Positions 1 to 7,744 of a DNA stretch of 64,000 nt are shown here, in pieces. Location: the NCBI GenBank assembly GCA_028710565.1, contig JAQTTV010000002.1, positions 1 through 64,000 on the forward strand. The letters are read 5' to 3'. Source of the stretch: Gallionella sp. Lineage in GTDB: Bacteria > Pseudomonadota > Gammaproteobacteria > Burkholderiales > Gallionellaceae. A program made the translations under genes and the position numbers. Under the pieces are notes generated by a model, which saw nothing but the letters and a program-made list of their open reading frames with translations, did no database searches and had not been told where the DNA came from. Position 1 is the first letter of the stretch. Each line of letters opens with the position of its first letter.

Positions 1-2
1 CC

Positions 3-116
3 TTCCGAAAAAATATTGAACACTTTTTCGTGAGCACCATCCCCGAAATTAAAGACCGCCTGCGCTCCAGAATTACTGATAATTTTCAAACATTCAACAC
101 GGGGTTTTCAAGTTGA
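3..116 (+). CDS. C-terminal end of an IS630-like transposase (cut by window edge)
   Basis: An open frame enters from the left edge and stops at TGA 114-116, giving 37 residues. The tail contains EHFFVSTIP and then RITDNFQ, a combination I recall from C-termini of IS630-type DDE transposases; no catalytic residue is visible because the rest is outside the window. It runs head-on into the truncated ardC on the opposite strand and overlaps its last codons, so the element end probably lies at about 118-121. Family assignment is tentative. Confidence 0.4.
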   Translation, partial: FRKNIEHFFVSTIPEIKDRLRSRITDNFQTFNTGFSS

Positions 117-223
117 ATGGGTATAGCATCTCCGCTATCCTGCCACGGGCGGATCCACGGCGGCGTACCTAGTTCGAGTGCGGCGATAATACTGTTCGTC
201 ACCTTAGCGTAAATATCTTTCAT
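86..223 (-). pseudogene. ardC-like antirestriction gene, 5' fragment only
   Basis: The minus-strand ORF starts at ATG 223 behind a good ribosome site (AAGGA, 7 nt before ATG) and gives 45 residues beginning MKDIYAKVTNSIIAALELG, then TPPWIRPW and GDAIP. This matches the start of the ArdC N-terminal domain (single-strand DNA binding, anti-restriction proteins of plasmids and integrative elements), which normally continues with an N-x-x-T-G-x-x-Y-x-G-I-N stretch. Here the match stops after GDAIP, where the IS630-like end begins, and the frame closes at TGA 86. The metallopeptidase-like C-terminal part is missing. The fragment lies just upstream, in gene orientation, of nothing else visible, so it marks an insertion that removed most of the gene. 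Confidence 0.65.
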
Positions 224-319
224 AATGGATTCCTTAAAATGGATCGCCCCAGCAGGAGTGACCTGGGCTAGGGCGATAAGTCGGTACAGCTGCGTAAAAG
301 GATAAAAACGGAGAGGGGT

Positions 320-1246
320 TCACCTCATCTTGCCGAATGGATTGTCGGTAAACAGATGACTATCCCGAATGTAGCGCTGCATCACCGCCTCGGACTGATG
401 CCCGGTCTGCTGGCAAATCTTCCAGATGCTCGCACTGGCTTTCGCTGCACTCGTCACAAATCCAGCCCGCAGGCTATGACCAGAAAATTGAGAGGCATCA
501 AGCCCAATAGCGGTTGCGCGTTGCTTCACAATCAGCGCCACAGACTGGGGCGACAATCCGTGTTCAACTACGCGCCCATATCGGTCAACACTACGGAACA
601 GCGCGCCACCCGTTATTGCTGATTGAGCAATCCATTCGATGACCGCTTTAACAGGGCAGGATTTCCCTTGCATAAACGGAATCGCAATGTCACGCCCCCT
701 ACCTGCTTGATCGGTCTTGCCTCGGCGCAGTCGAATCACCATTCCTTCATCGACAAACTGAACATCCTCTACACGGATCGCAACCAATTCAGAGCGACGG
801 AATGCACCAGCAAAGCCCGTCAGTAATAACGCACGATCTCGCGCTCCTTTCATGCCCTGCAAGTCCCTCACCATCGTCTGAACATCATGCAGCAACACTG
901 GCGAAACCCGACGCTGCGCTCTGCTGGTCGTGCGGCGAATGCCGTGCAATGTTGCCTTTACAATCTCAGTATCTGCGGGTGACGGAAAGCGATTAATCGT
1001 ATGTGCTCGTCCGATGGCAACCACCCGCCGACTAAGCGTCGCATAAGACAAGGTATTGGCGTGTTCAGTCAGATAGCTAGCAATCCGTGCCGGTGATGAA
1101 GGAATACGTCCGCCCCATTTAATGAAGTGCGCGAGATCGTTTGAATATGCCCGCCGCGTATTGTCCGATAGGGATGCTTGTAGATACTTGCGAACCTGCG
1201 GCGACAAGCTGCGTATCGCACGGGAATCAATCAGTGATTTTGTCAT
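320..1246 (-). CDS. Tyrosine recombinase / site-specific integrase
   Basis: The 308-residue protein is a tyrosine recombinase: a SAM-like DNA-binding domain (about residues 15-110) followed by the catalytic domain. The catalytic set is visible: Arg150/151 in GAFRRSEL, Lys177 in RRGKTDQ, His257 and Arg260 in SGHSLRAGF, His283 in TGHQS and the nucleophile Tyr292 in MQRYIR. It is therefore likely active on paper. I chose ATG 1246 over GTG 1252 because GGAG sits 5 nt upstream of it; that GGAG overlaps the stop of the preceding gene, so translation is probably coupled. It probably served mobility or dimer resolution of the element that also carried ardC and radC. Confidence 0.88.
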   Translation of the reverse strand: MTKSLIDSRAIRSLSPQVRKYLQASLSDNTRRAYSNDLAHFIKWGGRIPSSPARIASYLTEHANTLSYATLSRRVVAIGRAHTINRFPSPADTEIVKATLHGIRRTTSRAQRRVSPVLLHDVQTMVRDLQGMKGARDRALLLTGFAGAFRRSELVAIRVEDVQFVDEGMVIRLRRGKTDQAGRGRDIAIPFMQGKSCPVKAVIEWIAQSAITGGALFRSVDRYGRVVEHGLSPQSVALIVKQRATAIGLDASQFSGHSLRAGFVTSAAKASASIWKICQQTGHQSEAVMQRYIRDSHLFTDNPFGKMR

Positions 1247-1248
1247 GA

Positions 1249-1482
1249 TCACTCCACCGTGACGTAGCGCATGCAGGTTTGCAGCAGGTGGTCATAATCC
1301 CCAGACATTGCTTCATTCATAAAGTCTTGCTCCAGTTCAGGGTGATTGCTGCATCGAATACCACGACACACCAGGCCGAGTATTAAAAAGGCATTGCCAT
1401 CTTTGCCCGTGAGTTCGACAAATGCATCAGTCAAAGGCTCATCGTTTTGGGCGGCTGATTGATTGTTTCTGGTTTCGTTCAT
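1249..1482 (-). CDS. Small conserved plasmid/ICE protein of unknown function
   Basis: The 77-residue protein starts at ATG 1482, preceded by GGAG with 6 nt spacing; a longer upstream reading is possible but has no ribosome site. The core carries ELTGKDGNAFLILG, then EAMSGDYDHLLQTCMRYV, a pattern I recall from small hypothetical proteins encoded on plasmids, integrative elements and phages. No enzymatic motif is visible. Its stop TGA overlaps the ribosome site of the downstream recombinase, so the two are probably one transcript. Function unknown. Confidence 0.7.
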   Translation of the reverse strand: MNETRNNQSAAQNDEPLTDAFVELTGKDGNAFLILGLVCRGIRCSNHPELEQDFMNEAMSGDYDHLLQTCMRYVTVE

Positions 1483-1686
1483 GACGTTCTCCAAGTAAAT
1501 TGCAAAAAAGGGGGATGCGCAGCACCAATTATTGATAACGCTTTTTATCAACAGCCAGACACCGCTATTCCGAGGTTTCGTGCATTGAGTTCATGCGCAA
1601 ATGACAGGCGAAGAAAGTCCTGCCGATGAACTGGCTCAATTTAAATCTGATGTGCGGGATAAACAAACTGCCTGATGGCAGTGCGA

Positions 1687-1908
1687 CTACGGTGGGTTAA
1701 TCAGGATGTGCCGTATCAGCAATAACGCTTCATACTCCTCCTCGGTGACTTCGACCAATGTTGCTGGTGCGACAAAGAGACTGCCGCAATAGAAGTAAAA
1801 GCCATCATCCTGCGCATCGGCCTCAAACAGCATGTGATGCAAGTACTCCTGTTCACCATTGCGTTCATGCAGTTTGCCGAAATATCGTTTGATGTGTGTT
1901 TCGGCCAT
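1687..1908 (-). CDS. Small hypothetical protein (plasmid-type)
   Basis: The 73-residue acidic protein begins MAETHIKRYFGKLHE if ATG 1908 is used. I prefer this start because the upstream ORF ends at TGA 1915-1913 and the bases GAGGTG directly ahead of the ATG form a coupled ribosome site. An earlier ATG at 1959 would add 17 residues, but these lie on top of the upstream ORF. The sequence is rich in aromatic and acidic residues, with no signal peptide or membrane segment. I do not recognise a named family. Confidence 0.55.
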   Translation of the reverse strand: MAETHIKRYFGKLHERNGEQEYLHHMLFEADAQDDGFYFYCGSLFVAPATLVEVTEEEYEALLLIRHILINPP

Positions 1909-1912
1909 CACC

Positions 1913-2065
1913 TCAGCGGTCACCACTGGCGGCACCGCTTGAGTGCGCAACGGGTTCATTTTCTGACGCTATCTCGGCGACGTATGCACCAAATAACTCT
2001 GTCAGATGACTAACATCAACTGCCGCCATTCCCGATTCCTGCGCTTCTTGAATCATGAATATCAT
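1913..2065 (-). CDS. Short hypothetical ORF, possibly 5'-truncated
   Basis: A 50-residue frame (MIFMIQEAQESGMAAVDVSH...) ends four bases before the ATG of the next small gene, with the spacer forming that gene's ribosome site. The open frame continues upstream through about 25 more protein-like codons without any ATG before an in-frame stop near 2140, which suggests the original 5' end was lost when neighbouring DNA was rearranged. No family recognised. The stretch from about 2140 to 2196 holds nothing I can identify. Confidence 0.35.
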   Translation of the reverse strand: MIFMIQEAQESGMAAVDVSHLTELFGAYVAEIASENEPVAHSSGAASGDR

Positions 2066-2196
2066 GTGTTCATCAGTGACGTTCAGCGCATCAAATTGCT
2101 GAATTTTTCCTCTGGTCCGTTTTAGAAATGGCTTCCTTCAGATCCGATTGAGTTGATTAGCTACCAGATGTGGCAGCAACTGAATATTGCTGTGGG

Positions 2197-2677
2197 TTAT
2201 ACAAACCCAATTGAGCGACTGCCTTGATCTGGCTTGGCACGACATTCAAGTGCCAGTCGTAGCAGCCAGGTTTCTGAGGATAAGTTTTCTCCCAACAGCA
2301 CCGACTGACGGCGAATGCACGCAAAATCACCTGGCGTCAGGTTGTTCAAAAGATTGAGCTTGGCGCGACAGTGCGCTTCATCGACGCGGACACGACGACC
2401 GATATGCTCGTGAAACAACCGCCACCGTTGCTCTGGCAGGAGATAGCCAAAGCGAATTTTGAGTGCGAAGCGCCGAAGGCTTGCTTCATCCAGTCGTGCC
2501 ATTAAATTTGTGGAGCAGATAAAAAGTCCACGAAAATTCTCCATGCATGTCAGAATTTCATTCACCTGCGTGACCTCCCACAAAGCTTGCGCACCTTTCC
2601 GGTCAGCCAAAAAACTATCCGCTTCATCCAGCAACAGAATGGCTTTTTCTTGTTCGGCCTGCGCGAACATTTCGGAA
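2197..2677 (-). pseudogene. AAA+ ATPase, 3' part only, cut by IS1595-family element
   Basis: The minus-strand frame encodes the second half of an AAA+ ATPase. It has a Walker B motif (AILLLDEADSFLADR), a sensor-1-like ICSTN, an arginine-finger-like region (DEASLRRFALKIRF) and a helical C-terminal lid ending at TAA 2199-2197. The Walker A half is missing, because the coding sequence meets the left inverted repeat of the insertion sequence at 2678 and the remaining upstream codons are IS sequence. The missing half is not found elsewhere in the window. Such ATPases often accompany radC and ardC in integrative elements. Confidence 0.75.
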
Positions 2678-3498
2678 GGCTCTGTCGCAAAATCATATTG
2701 AAGCCAGAACACAAAGGGCATAGAGTGTGATTTAAGGAGGTACCTGAGATGAAAACTATTGAATTTAAAGCGTGGTTAGGCGGGATGGCGCGCTTAAGTC
2801 GAGGTCAGCGGGATCTGGTTCGTGAGGATATGGCGGGCAAGGTTGAGGCAGATTTAGGGGTGAAGTTGCTTGAGGACAGCGTGACGGATACGCCGAGCTG
2901 TCCACACTGCCAAAGCCAAAAGCTGTATCGCTGGGGCAAGAATGCGGAGTTGCAACGTTATCGTTGCCGAGATTGTATGCGTACATTCAATGCCTTAACG
3001 CACACGCCCCTAGCGCATTTGCACTATAAATCCAAGTGGCTTAAGTACCAAAAAACCATGATTGATGGTTTAAGTGTCCGCGCAGCGGCAAAAGCGTGTG
3101 GCATAGCCAAAAACACCAGTTTCAAATGGCGACATCGTTTTTTGAGTGCCGCCTGCACACAGCAACCTGCGCAAATGAGCGGCATTGTGGAAGCGGACGA
3201 AACTTTCTTCCTTGAATCCAAAAAAGGACAGCGGAATATAGACCGAAAAGCCCGCAAGCGCGGTGGCAAAGCCAGTAAACGCGGGCTGTCCGCCGAGCAA
3301 ATCCCTGTGTTGGTCGTACGCGACCGTCATGGCGAAACTGCTGACTTTATTCTGAGCGGGGTCAATGCAGAACAAATCAAACCCGTGCTAAAACCGCTCT
3401 TAAATCAAGATACTTTGCTTTGTACCGATGGTGCAATCGTGTATAAAGCGGTTGCTAAACAAGAACATATCGCTCATCGCCCCGTCAATATGGCGGCG
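2678..3498 (+). mobile_element. Truncated IS1595-family insertion sequence
   Basis: The left end GGCTCTGTCGCAAAATCATA is identical to the left end of the complete copy at 5074-6124, and near-identity continues for about 820 bp up to the middle of the transposase. At about 3498 the match stops abruptly inside the codons after HRPVN-AA and the sequence becomes antisense radC. The right inverted repeat is absent, so the copy cannot move by itself. The loss of its right end and of radC's 3' part is best explained by one deletion with an endpoint here. Confidence 0.85.
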
Positions 3499-3627
3499 GG
3501 TGCATTCAATACACATTCCCGTCGAAGCTCTTCATCCAGCCAGCGCTGGATCAGTTCACGCGCAACCGCACATTTTTCTGGGACGGTGTTGTGGCTGCCG
3601 GAAAATACGGTAGACAGCGAGCCTTGA
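2749..3627 (+). pseudogene. IS1595-family transposase, 3'-truncated
   Basis: The frame begins at ATG 2749 behind AAGGAGG. It has the zinc-ribbon CPHCQSQ...CRDCMR and the first two acidic residues of the ISXO2-like DDE domain (EADETFF; LCTDGA). About 250 residues match the complete copy (I versus A after DGA, and NMAA versus NVAA are visible differences). The last ~43 residues are antisense radC, so the C-terminal N-x-x-x-H part of the catalytic domain is gone and the product should be inactive. Confidence 0.85.
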
Positions 3628-3728
3628 TAGAGTTTGCGAGTCTGCTGGATGCCGATGAGCTTTTGCAGTAACTCAGGGTCGCTGAGTCTTGAATAGACCG
3701 TCTGCTCACTGAGCATGTCATAACTCAT
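3499..3728 (-). pseudogene. radC-like gene, 5' fragment
   Basis: A minus-strand frame from ATG 3728, with GGAG ahead of it, gives MSYDMLSEQTVYSRLSDPEL..., then KLYQGSLSTVF and ARELIQRWLDEELRRE. This corresponds to the N-terminal helical region of RadC/UPF0758 proteins, which in mobile elements normally continues into a JAB-type metalloprotease domain with an H-x-H-P motif. That domain is missing because the frame runs into the truncated IS copy at 3498. The gene sits 52 bp downstream of the intact 96-residue plasmid-related protein and was probably in one operon with it. Confidence 0.65.
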
Positions 3729-3780
3729 GATTTCTCCTGTCGCAATAGCCAATGTTGATTGCACGGCGCACACCTCACAA

Positions 3781-4071
3781 TCAGTACTCTTCAGGCAATA
3801 GCAGCGTCGTACTGCTGCGGTCAGCTTCCGTGATAATCCAGATTCGATCCTCGCCGACGAGATAACTGGACAAGATGCGGTTTCCGTTAGTGACGGACAG
3901 CAGGTTTTGCTGTGCATCGTCTTCTGGTACAACGCCCCAGTCACCGCTTTGATGGCACTCAAGTAGTGTTGATGCATTGACGGCCTGTTTGTCCAATACT
4001 TCCAGTGCGCTGGGGGTGGCGACGACTTGACCAAGTTCAAACAGAATGACGAGGATTGTGCTGGTATTCAT
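3781..4071 (-). CDS. Conserved plasmid-related protein (hypothetical)
   Basis: The 96-residue protein has the pattern LGQVVATPSAL, then HQSGDWGVV, NGNRILSSYL and WIITEADRSSTTLLLPEEY. These form a well-known family of plasmid/integrative-element proteins often placed beside radC and ardC and sometimes mis-annotated as restriction subunits. No biochemical role is established that I know of. ATG 4071 is preceded by AAGGA with a 6-nt spacer. It lies directly upstream of the broken radC in the same orientation. Confidence 0.8.
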   Translation of the reverse strand: MNTSTILVILFELGQVVATPSALEVLDKQAVNASTLLECHQSGDWGVVPEDDAQQNLLSVTNGNRILSSYLVGEDRIWIITEADRSSTTLLLPEEY

Positions 4072-5014
4072 AATTTTTTCCTTTTCTATGGGCGAACAGA
4101 AGCAGCCTGAGCATTTAGGTCAGGGTTGGTTAGGTTCAGGTTGGGAAGTTGCAGAGGTAAGACTTGTAAGATAAAACTGCGCGTAGCAATGTGTTCGCTA
4201 GAAATTCTCAAACATTCATTTTTTTGTGCAGCTGTGCGTATTGCTGCGCGCAGCACATTTTAGCATTAAACACCGCCAAATTCAATATTTATCTTTTTAA
4301 ACAATGCGTTGCAATTGTTTTTGGCAATAACAGCAAAAATGTTTTTAGCGCATCCGTGAGATAGCAAGCGCAATTCACCTGATAAAAATACTGAAAGTAA
4401 ACGAAAGCGTGATGCCTTAAGATACTGCGAATCTGCAGCGTTTAGCGCAGCACACGATGCGGTTGAACTTAAATACGTATTTGATGGATGCTTCAGGATG
4501 GCGGAAGCACCAGAAGCTATTTGGCATGATGCAGATGATGTATTTGAGGAGGCTGTAAGCGCACTGTGCAGGCTAATACAGCATCAGTAATTGCGCAGAC
4601 GGATGCAAAAAGACTATGATCGACTTGCCGAAACCCGCTGTTCGTCACGGGGTTGTTTGTGCCAAATGCAGTCCGTCACAGCGTAATATTCGCAGTAAGA
4701 AAGCTGGCTGTCATATGCAACATCAAGTTATCAAAAATTTTATTTCATATTCCATGAAATAACCCCCAAGAAATTTGTGTTAGCATAAACCCCGTCAAAT
4801 ACAACGCTTTGTGTCCTTCACGTCTTGACGTGTGGGTTAGGGACAGCGATTCTTCGGTGTGTTGTACGTGACAAAAGTTCTACCTACCTAGTGTTTTTCA
4901 GACTTCAGTTATGTGACGGTTTCGCTGTTCATATGCCTCGCGCCAGGCAGATCCCTCAACTCAAGGGATGATTGATAGTCCGTTTGACACTTAATTTAAA
5001 ACTGGAGTATCAAA
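4072..5014. other. Long non-coding leader region with a possible ORF remnant
   Basis: No complete gene was seen here. On the plus strand an open frame from about 4360 to TAA 4590 reads protein-like (DALRYCESAAFSAAHDAVE..., DDVFEEAVSALCRLIQHQ) but lacks a start codon in its first two thirds, so it may be a decayed element gene. The last 250 bases are an AT-rich leader with short hairpins (CACGTC/GACGTG near 4820; ATCCCT/AGGGAT near 4950) leading into the ATG at 5015. I cannot match it to a named RNA family. Confidence 0.35.
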
Positions 5015-5073
5015 ATGAAAACGACAGCATTGCGGCCAAGCATCATCTCGCCTACATCACCAACATTAAATAA
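5015..5073 (+). pseudogene. First codons of an unknown gene, cut by IS1595-family element
   Basis: ATG 5015 has a clear ribosome site (CTGGAG, 7-8 nt before the ATG) and a long structured leader. It gives MKTTALRPSIISPTSPTLN before the complete IS begins at 5074. Past the junction the frame runs a further few codons inside the IS and stops. The native 3' part is not on the other side of the IS, where a fragment of a minus-strand integrase is found instead. Too short to assign a family. Confidence 0.5.
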
Positions 5074-6124
5074 GGCTATGTCGCACATCGCTGTTGAAAT
5101 TGTCCTGTTCTGTTAATCGCGTTGAGCAACCAATCTGCTGGTGAAGTATTTTCTCCAAAACGTTCCTTCATTCGATGCCAGCCAAGATAGTTTGCGAGGT
5201 ATTTGGTGGCTACGCCGTTGAATTTCACCATCCATTTTTTGAGTCTGCTGTGATAGGCGTTGACGTTTTGGATGTGGTAGATGCCAGCGATAACGCGTTT
5301 TCTCGCCGCCACATTGACGGGGCGATGGGCGATATGTTCTTGTTTGGCAACCGCTTTATACACGGCTGCGCCATCGGTACAAAGCAAAGTATCTTGATTT
5401 AAGAGCGGTTTTAGCACGGGTTTAATCTGTTCGGCATTGACCCCGCTCAAGATAAAGTCAGCCGTTTCGCCATGACGGTCGCGTACGACCAACACAGGGA
5501 TTTGCTCGGCGGACAGCCCGCGTTTACTGGCTTTGCCACCGCGCTTGCGGGCTTTTCGGTCTATATTCCGCTGTCCTTTTTTGGATTCAAGGAAGAAAGT
5601 TTCGTCCGCTTCCACAATGCCGCTCATTTGCGCAGGTTGCTGTGTGCAGGCGGCACTCAAAAAACGATGTCGCCATTTGAAACTGGTGTTTTTGGCTATG
5701 CCACACGCTTTTGCCGCTGCGCGGACACTTAAACCATCAATCATGGTTTTTTGGTACTTAAGCCACTTGGATTTATAGTGCAAATGCGCTAGGGGCGTGT
5801 GCGTTAAGGCATTGAATGTACGCATACAATCTCGGCAACGATAACGTTGCAACTCCGCATTCTTGCCCCAGCGATACAGCTTTTGGCTTTGGCAGTGTGG
5901 ACAGCTCGGCGTATCCGTCACGCTGTCCTCAAGCAACTTCACCCCTAAATCTGCCTCAACCTTGCCCGCCATATCCTCACGAACCAGATCCCGCTGACCT
6001 CGACTTAAGCGCGCCATCCCGCCTAACCACGCTTTAAATTCAATAGTTTTCATCTCAGGTACCTCCTTAAATCACACTCTATGCCCTTTGTGTTCTGGCT
6101 TCAATATGATTTTGCGACAGAGCC
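5074..6124 (-). mobile_element. Complete IS1595-family insertion sequence
   Basis: The element is about 1,051 bp with imperfect terminal repeats: GGCTATGTCGCA at 5074 on the plus strand and GGCTCTGTCGCA at 6124 on the minus strand. It contains one transposase gene whose TAG stop lies inside the right terminal repeat. The 8 bases on either side (TTAAATAA and TATCTTTC) do not match, although this family normally makes 8-bp target duplications. The flanks therefore appear to have been joined by a later rearrangement. Confidence 0.85.
5076..6053 (-). CDS. IS1595-family (ISXO2-like) transposase
   Basis: The 325-residue transposase has an N-terminal zinc ribbon (CPHCQSQ near residue 51 and CRDCMR near 73) and a helix-turn-helix-like segment (SVRAAAKACGIAKNT). 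It also has an ISXO2-like DDE domain with EADETFF, LLCTDGA and a C-terminal NVNAYHSRLKKWM. This is the usual D-D-N-H arrangement of the family, and length and motifs look intact. ATG 6053 is preceded by AAGGAGG. It is nearly identical to the truncated copy at 2749, so at least one copy moved or was duplicated recently. Confidence 0.93.
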   Translation of the reverse strand: MKTIEFKAWLGGMARLSRGQRDLVREDMAGKVEADLGVKLLEDSVTDTPSCPHCQSQKLYRWGKNAELQRYRCRDCMRTFNALTHTPLAHLHYKSKWLKYQKTMIDGLSVRAAAKACGIAKNTSFKWRHRFLSAACTQQPAQMSGIVEADETFFLESKKGQRNIDRKARKRGGKASKRGLSAEQIPVLVVRDRHGETADFILSGVNAEQIKPVLKPLLNQDTLLCTDGAAVYKAVAKQEHIAHRPVNVAARKRVIAGIYHIQNVNAYHSRLKKWMVKFNGVATKYLANYLGWHRMKERFGENTSPADWLLNAINRTGQFQQRCAT

Positions 6125-6283
6125 TATCTTTCTTCGCTTTCCTTGAACAAGGTAGTCAATCATCCAAGACCGTGTGCCGCCTGAATGAATGACCAACCAA
6201 AGACCATACCCATCACCGAGCAGAATATTACCCTTTGATTTAGGTTTAGTCGTTGCACATGCTCGATCTGTTAGCTTTGCCAT
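6125..6283 (-). pseudogene. P4-type integrase, N-terminal fragment
   Basis: From ATG 6283 the minus strand reads MAKLTDRACATTKPKSKG, then LLGDGYGLWL and GGTRSWMIDYLVQGKRRKIG. This is the N-terminal DUF4102 arm-binding domain of P4-like phage/island integrases, which are normally about 400 residues. The frame is cut after 53 codons by the IS at 6124, and the catalytic domain is absent. It lies next to chromosomal housekeeping genes, so it probably marks the former end of a genomic island. Confidence 0.75.
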
Positions 6284-6432
6284 ATATAGCCCGTGTGAAA
6301 AAAGGTGTGAAATGGAGTGTGAATCTGATGTGGATTTTGCTAAACTTAACAGGACACCATAGGACGCCACTTTTAATTATATGCTTTATAATCAATACGT
6401 AAAACACTTTATGAATCAATATTGGAATTAAT
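6284..6432. other. Probable island/chromosome boundary
   Basis: The gap between the integrase fragment and the EVE-domain gene is AT-rich. It contains a short direct imperfect repeat, AGGACACCAT followed immediately by AGGACGCCAC, at about 6351-6370. P4-type elements usually integrate at a tRNA 3' end beside the integrase, but I see no tRNA here. Whether the repeat is part of an attachment site is a guess. Confidence 0.25.
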
Positions 6433-6885
6433 ATGCGTTACTGGCTAATGAAATCCGAACCGAGTGATGTCAGTATTGATGATCTGGCGGGCTTTGCCGA
6501 GCAAACGGTGGCGTGGTATGGCGTGCGCAATTACCAAGCACGGAATTTTATGCGTGACCAAATGCAGGTCGGCGATGGGGTGCTGTTTTACCACTCGAAC
6601 TGCAAAGCTGCGGGGATTGCGGGCATTGCGCGGGTCAGCAGCGTCGCGTATCCCGATGCCACGCAATTCGATACCAACAGCAAATACTTCGACCCTAAAG
6701 CCACGCCCGAACAGCCGCGCTGGTTTAATGTGGACGTGCAACTGGTACGCAAAATCCCCTTGATTAGCTTGGACGCATTACGCCAACATCCTGAATTGGC
6801 GCGGATGCGCACTTTGCAACGCGGCAATCGTTTGTCGATCACCCCCGTCGATCCCGACGAGTGGCAATTTATTCTGAAAATGTGA
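6433..6885 (+). CDS. EVE domain-containing protein
   Basis: The 150-residue protein is a single EVE domain, from RYWLMKSEPSDVSIDDLA at the start to DEWQFILKM at the end, the normal length for the bacterial ThyN1-like family. EVE domains fold like PUA/YTH domains and are thought to recognise modified bases in RNA or DNA; the cellular role in bacteria is not settled. Conserved features seen are WYGVRNYQARNFM and GDGVLFYHSNC. ATG 6433 has GGAA 7 nt upstream. Its stop overlaps the ATG of the next gene. Confidence 0.92.
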   Translation: MRYWLMKSEPSDVSIDDLAGFAEQTVAWYGVRNYQARNFMRDQMQVGDGVLFYHSNCKAAGIAGIARVSSVAYPDATQFDTNSKYFDPKATPEQPRWFNVDVQLVRKIPLISLDALRQHPELARMRTLQRGNRLSITPVDPDEWQFILKM

Positions 6886-7682
6886 TGGAATGGTATGCGG
6901 CGTATTTGCTGCTCGGCGCGTTTACGGGATTTTTCGCGGGCTTGTTTGGCATTGGCGGCGGGCTGTTATTTGTGCCCGTATTGAGTACGCTGTTTGCCGC
7001 ACAACAGCTCAGTGCGACGCATAACTTGCATCTCGCCATCGGCACGTCCATGGCGACCATACTCTATACCGCTGCCGCCAGTGCCCATGCCCATTACCGT
7101 TTAGGCGCGGTGCGCTTGGACATTGTGCGCAAATTCACCCTAGGGTTGCTATTGGGAACAGGATTGGGTGCAGCGATGGCAAATCACATTTCCCCGCGCT
7201 ATTTAAGCGGATTTTTCGCGTTGTTTATGTGCTACGTCGCCGCCAAAATGCTCCGAAAAAGCCAAGTCAACGCGGATCGCCCTCTACCCAAACAGGCGGT
7301 TTTGACCTTGGTCGGCATTGGCATTGGCGCGATTAGCAGCTTGGTGTCCATCGGCGGCGGCACCCTGAGCGTGCCGTTTATGCTGCGCCACAATATCCCC
7401 TTAAAAAATGCGATTGGCACCTCCGCCGCGCTGGGCATTCCCATTGCGCTGGGTGGTACGCTGGGCTATATCGTGATTGGGCAGTCGCAAACCAATTTGC
7501 CGCTTAACGCGTTGGGTTTTGTGTATCTGCCCGCGCTGGGCTTGTTGGTGGCGGGCAGCATGGTGACCGCATCCATCGGCGCGAAAGCCGCGCATCGCTT
7601 ACCCTTAACGCCTTTGCGACGCGCTTTCGCCCTGCTGTTAATCGTATTGGCGTGCAAAATGCTGTGGCAAGCCATTGGGTAA
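6885..7682 (+). CDS. TauE/SafE-family membrane permease
   Basis: The 265-residue integral membrane protein has two related halves, each opening with a glycine-rich motif (GLFGIGGGLLFVPVL near residue 22 and LVSIGGGTLSVPFML near 155). This is the signature of the TauE/SafE (DUF81) family of about eight-helix putative sulfite/organosulfur anion exporters. Substrate is unknown. I chose ATG 6885, which overlaps the EVE stop (TGATG), rather than the upstream GTG that lies inside the EVE gene; translation is probably coupled. The downstream gene waaC is separated by 62 bp. Confidence 0.88.
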   Translation: MEWYAAYLLLGAFTGFFAGLFGIGGGLLFVPVLSTLFAAQQLSATHNLHLAIGTSMATILYTAAASAHAHYRLGAVRLDIVRKFTLGLLLGTGLGAAMANHISPRYLSGFFALFMCYVAAKMLRKSQVNADRPLPKQAVLTLVGIGIGAISSLVSIGGGTLSVPFMLRHNIPLKNAIGTSAALGIPIALGGTLGYIVIGQSQTNLPLNALGFVYLPALGLLVAGSMVTASIGAKAAHRLPLTPLRRAFALLLIVLACKMLWQAIG

Positions 7683-7744
7683 GTCTTTCCCTTTTCCAGC
7701 CTGCGCTTTAAGATGCGCGCCTAATCCTTTATTTCACCTGTCTC

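Noticed and set aside
2197-2721. Full 174-residue AAA protein starting MPFVFWLQYDF
   Set aside because: The first ~15 codons are IS1595 sequence, so the ATG is not the native start.
3474-4040. 188-residue ORF on the minus strand
   Set aside because: Only its C-terminal part from ATG 3728 reads as RadC; the upstream part is out of frame with the 96-residue plasmid protein and is a shadow.
6284-6432. tRNA gene as the integrase attachment site
   Set aside because: I find no sequence that folds as a tRNA or a tRNA 3' end here.
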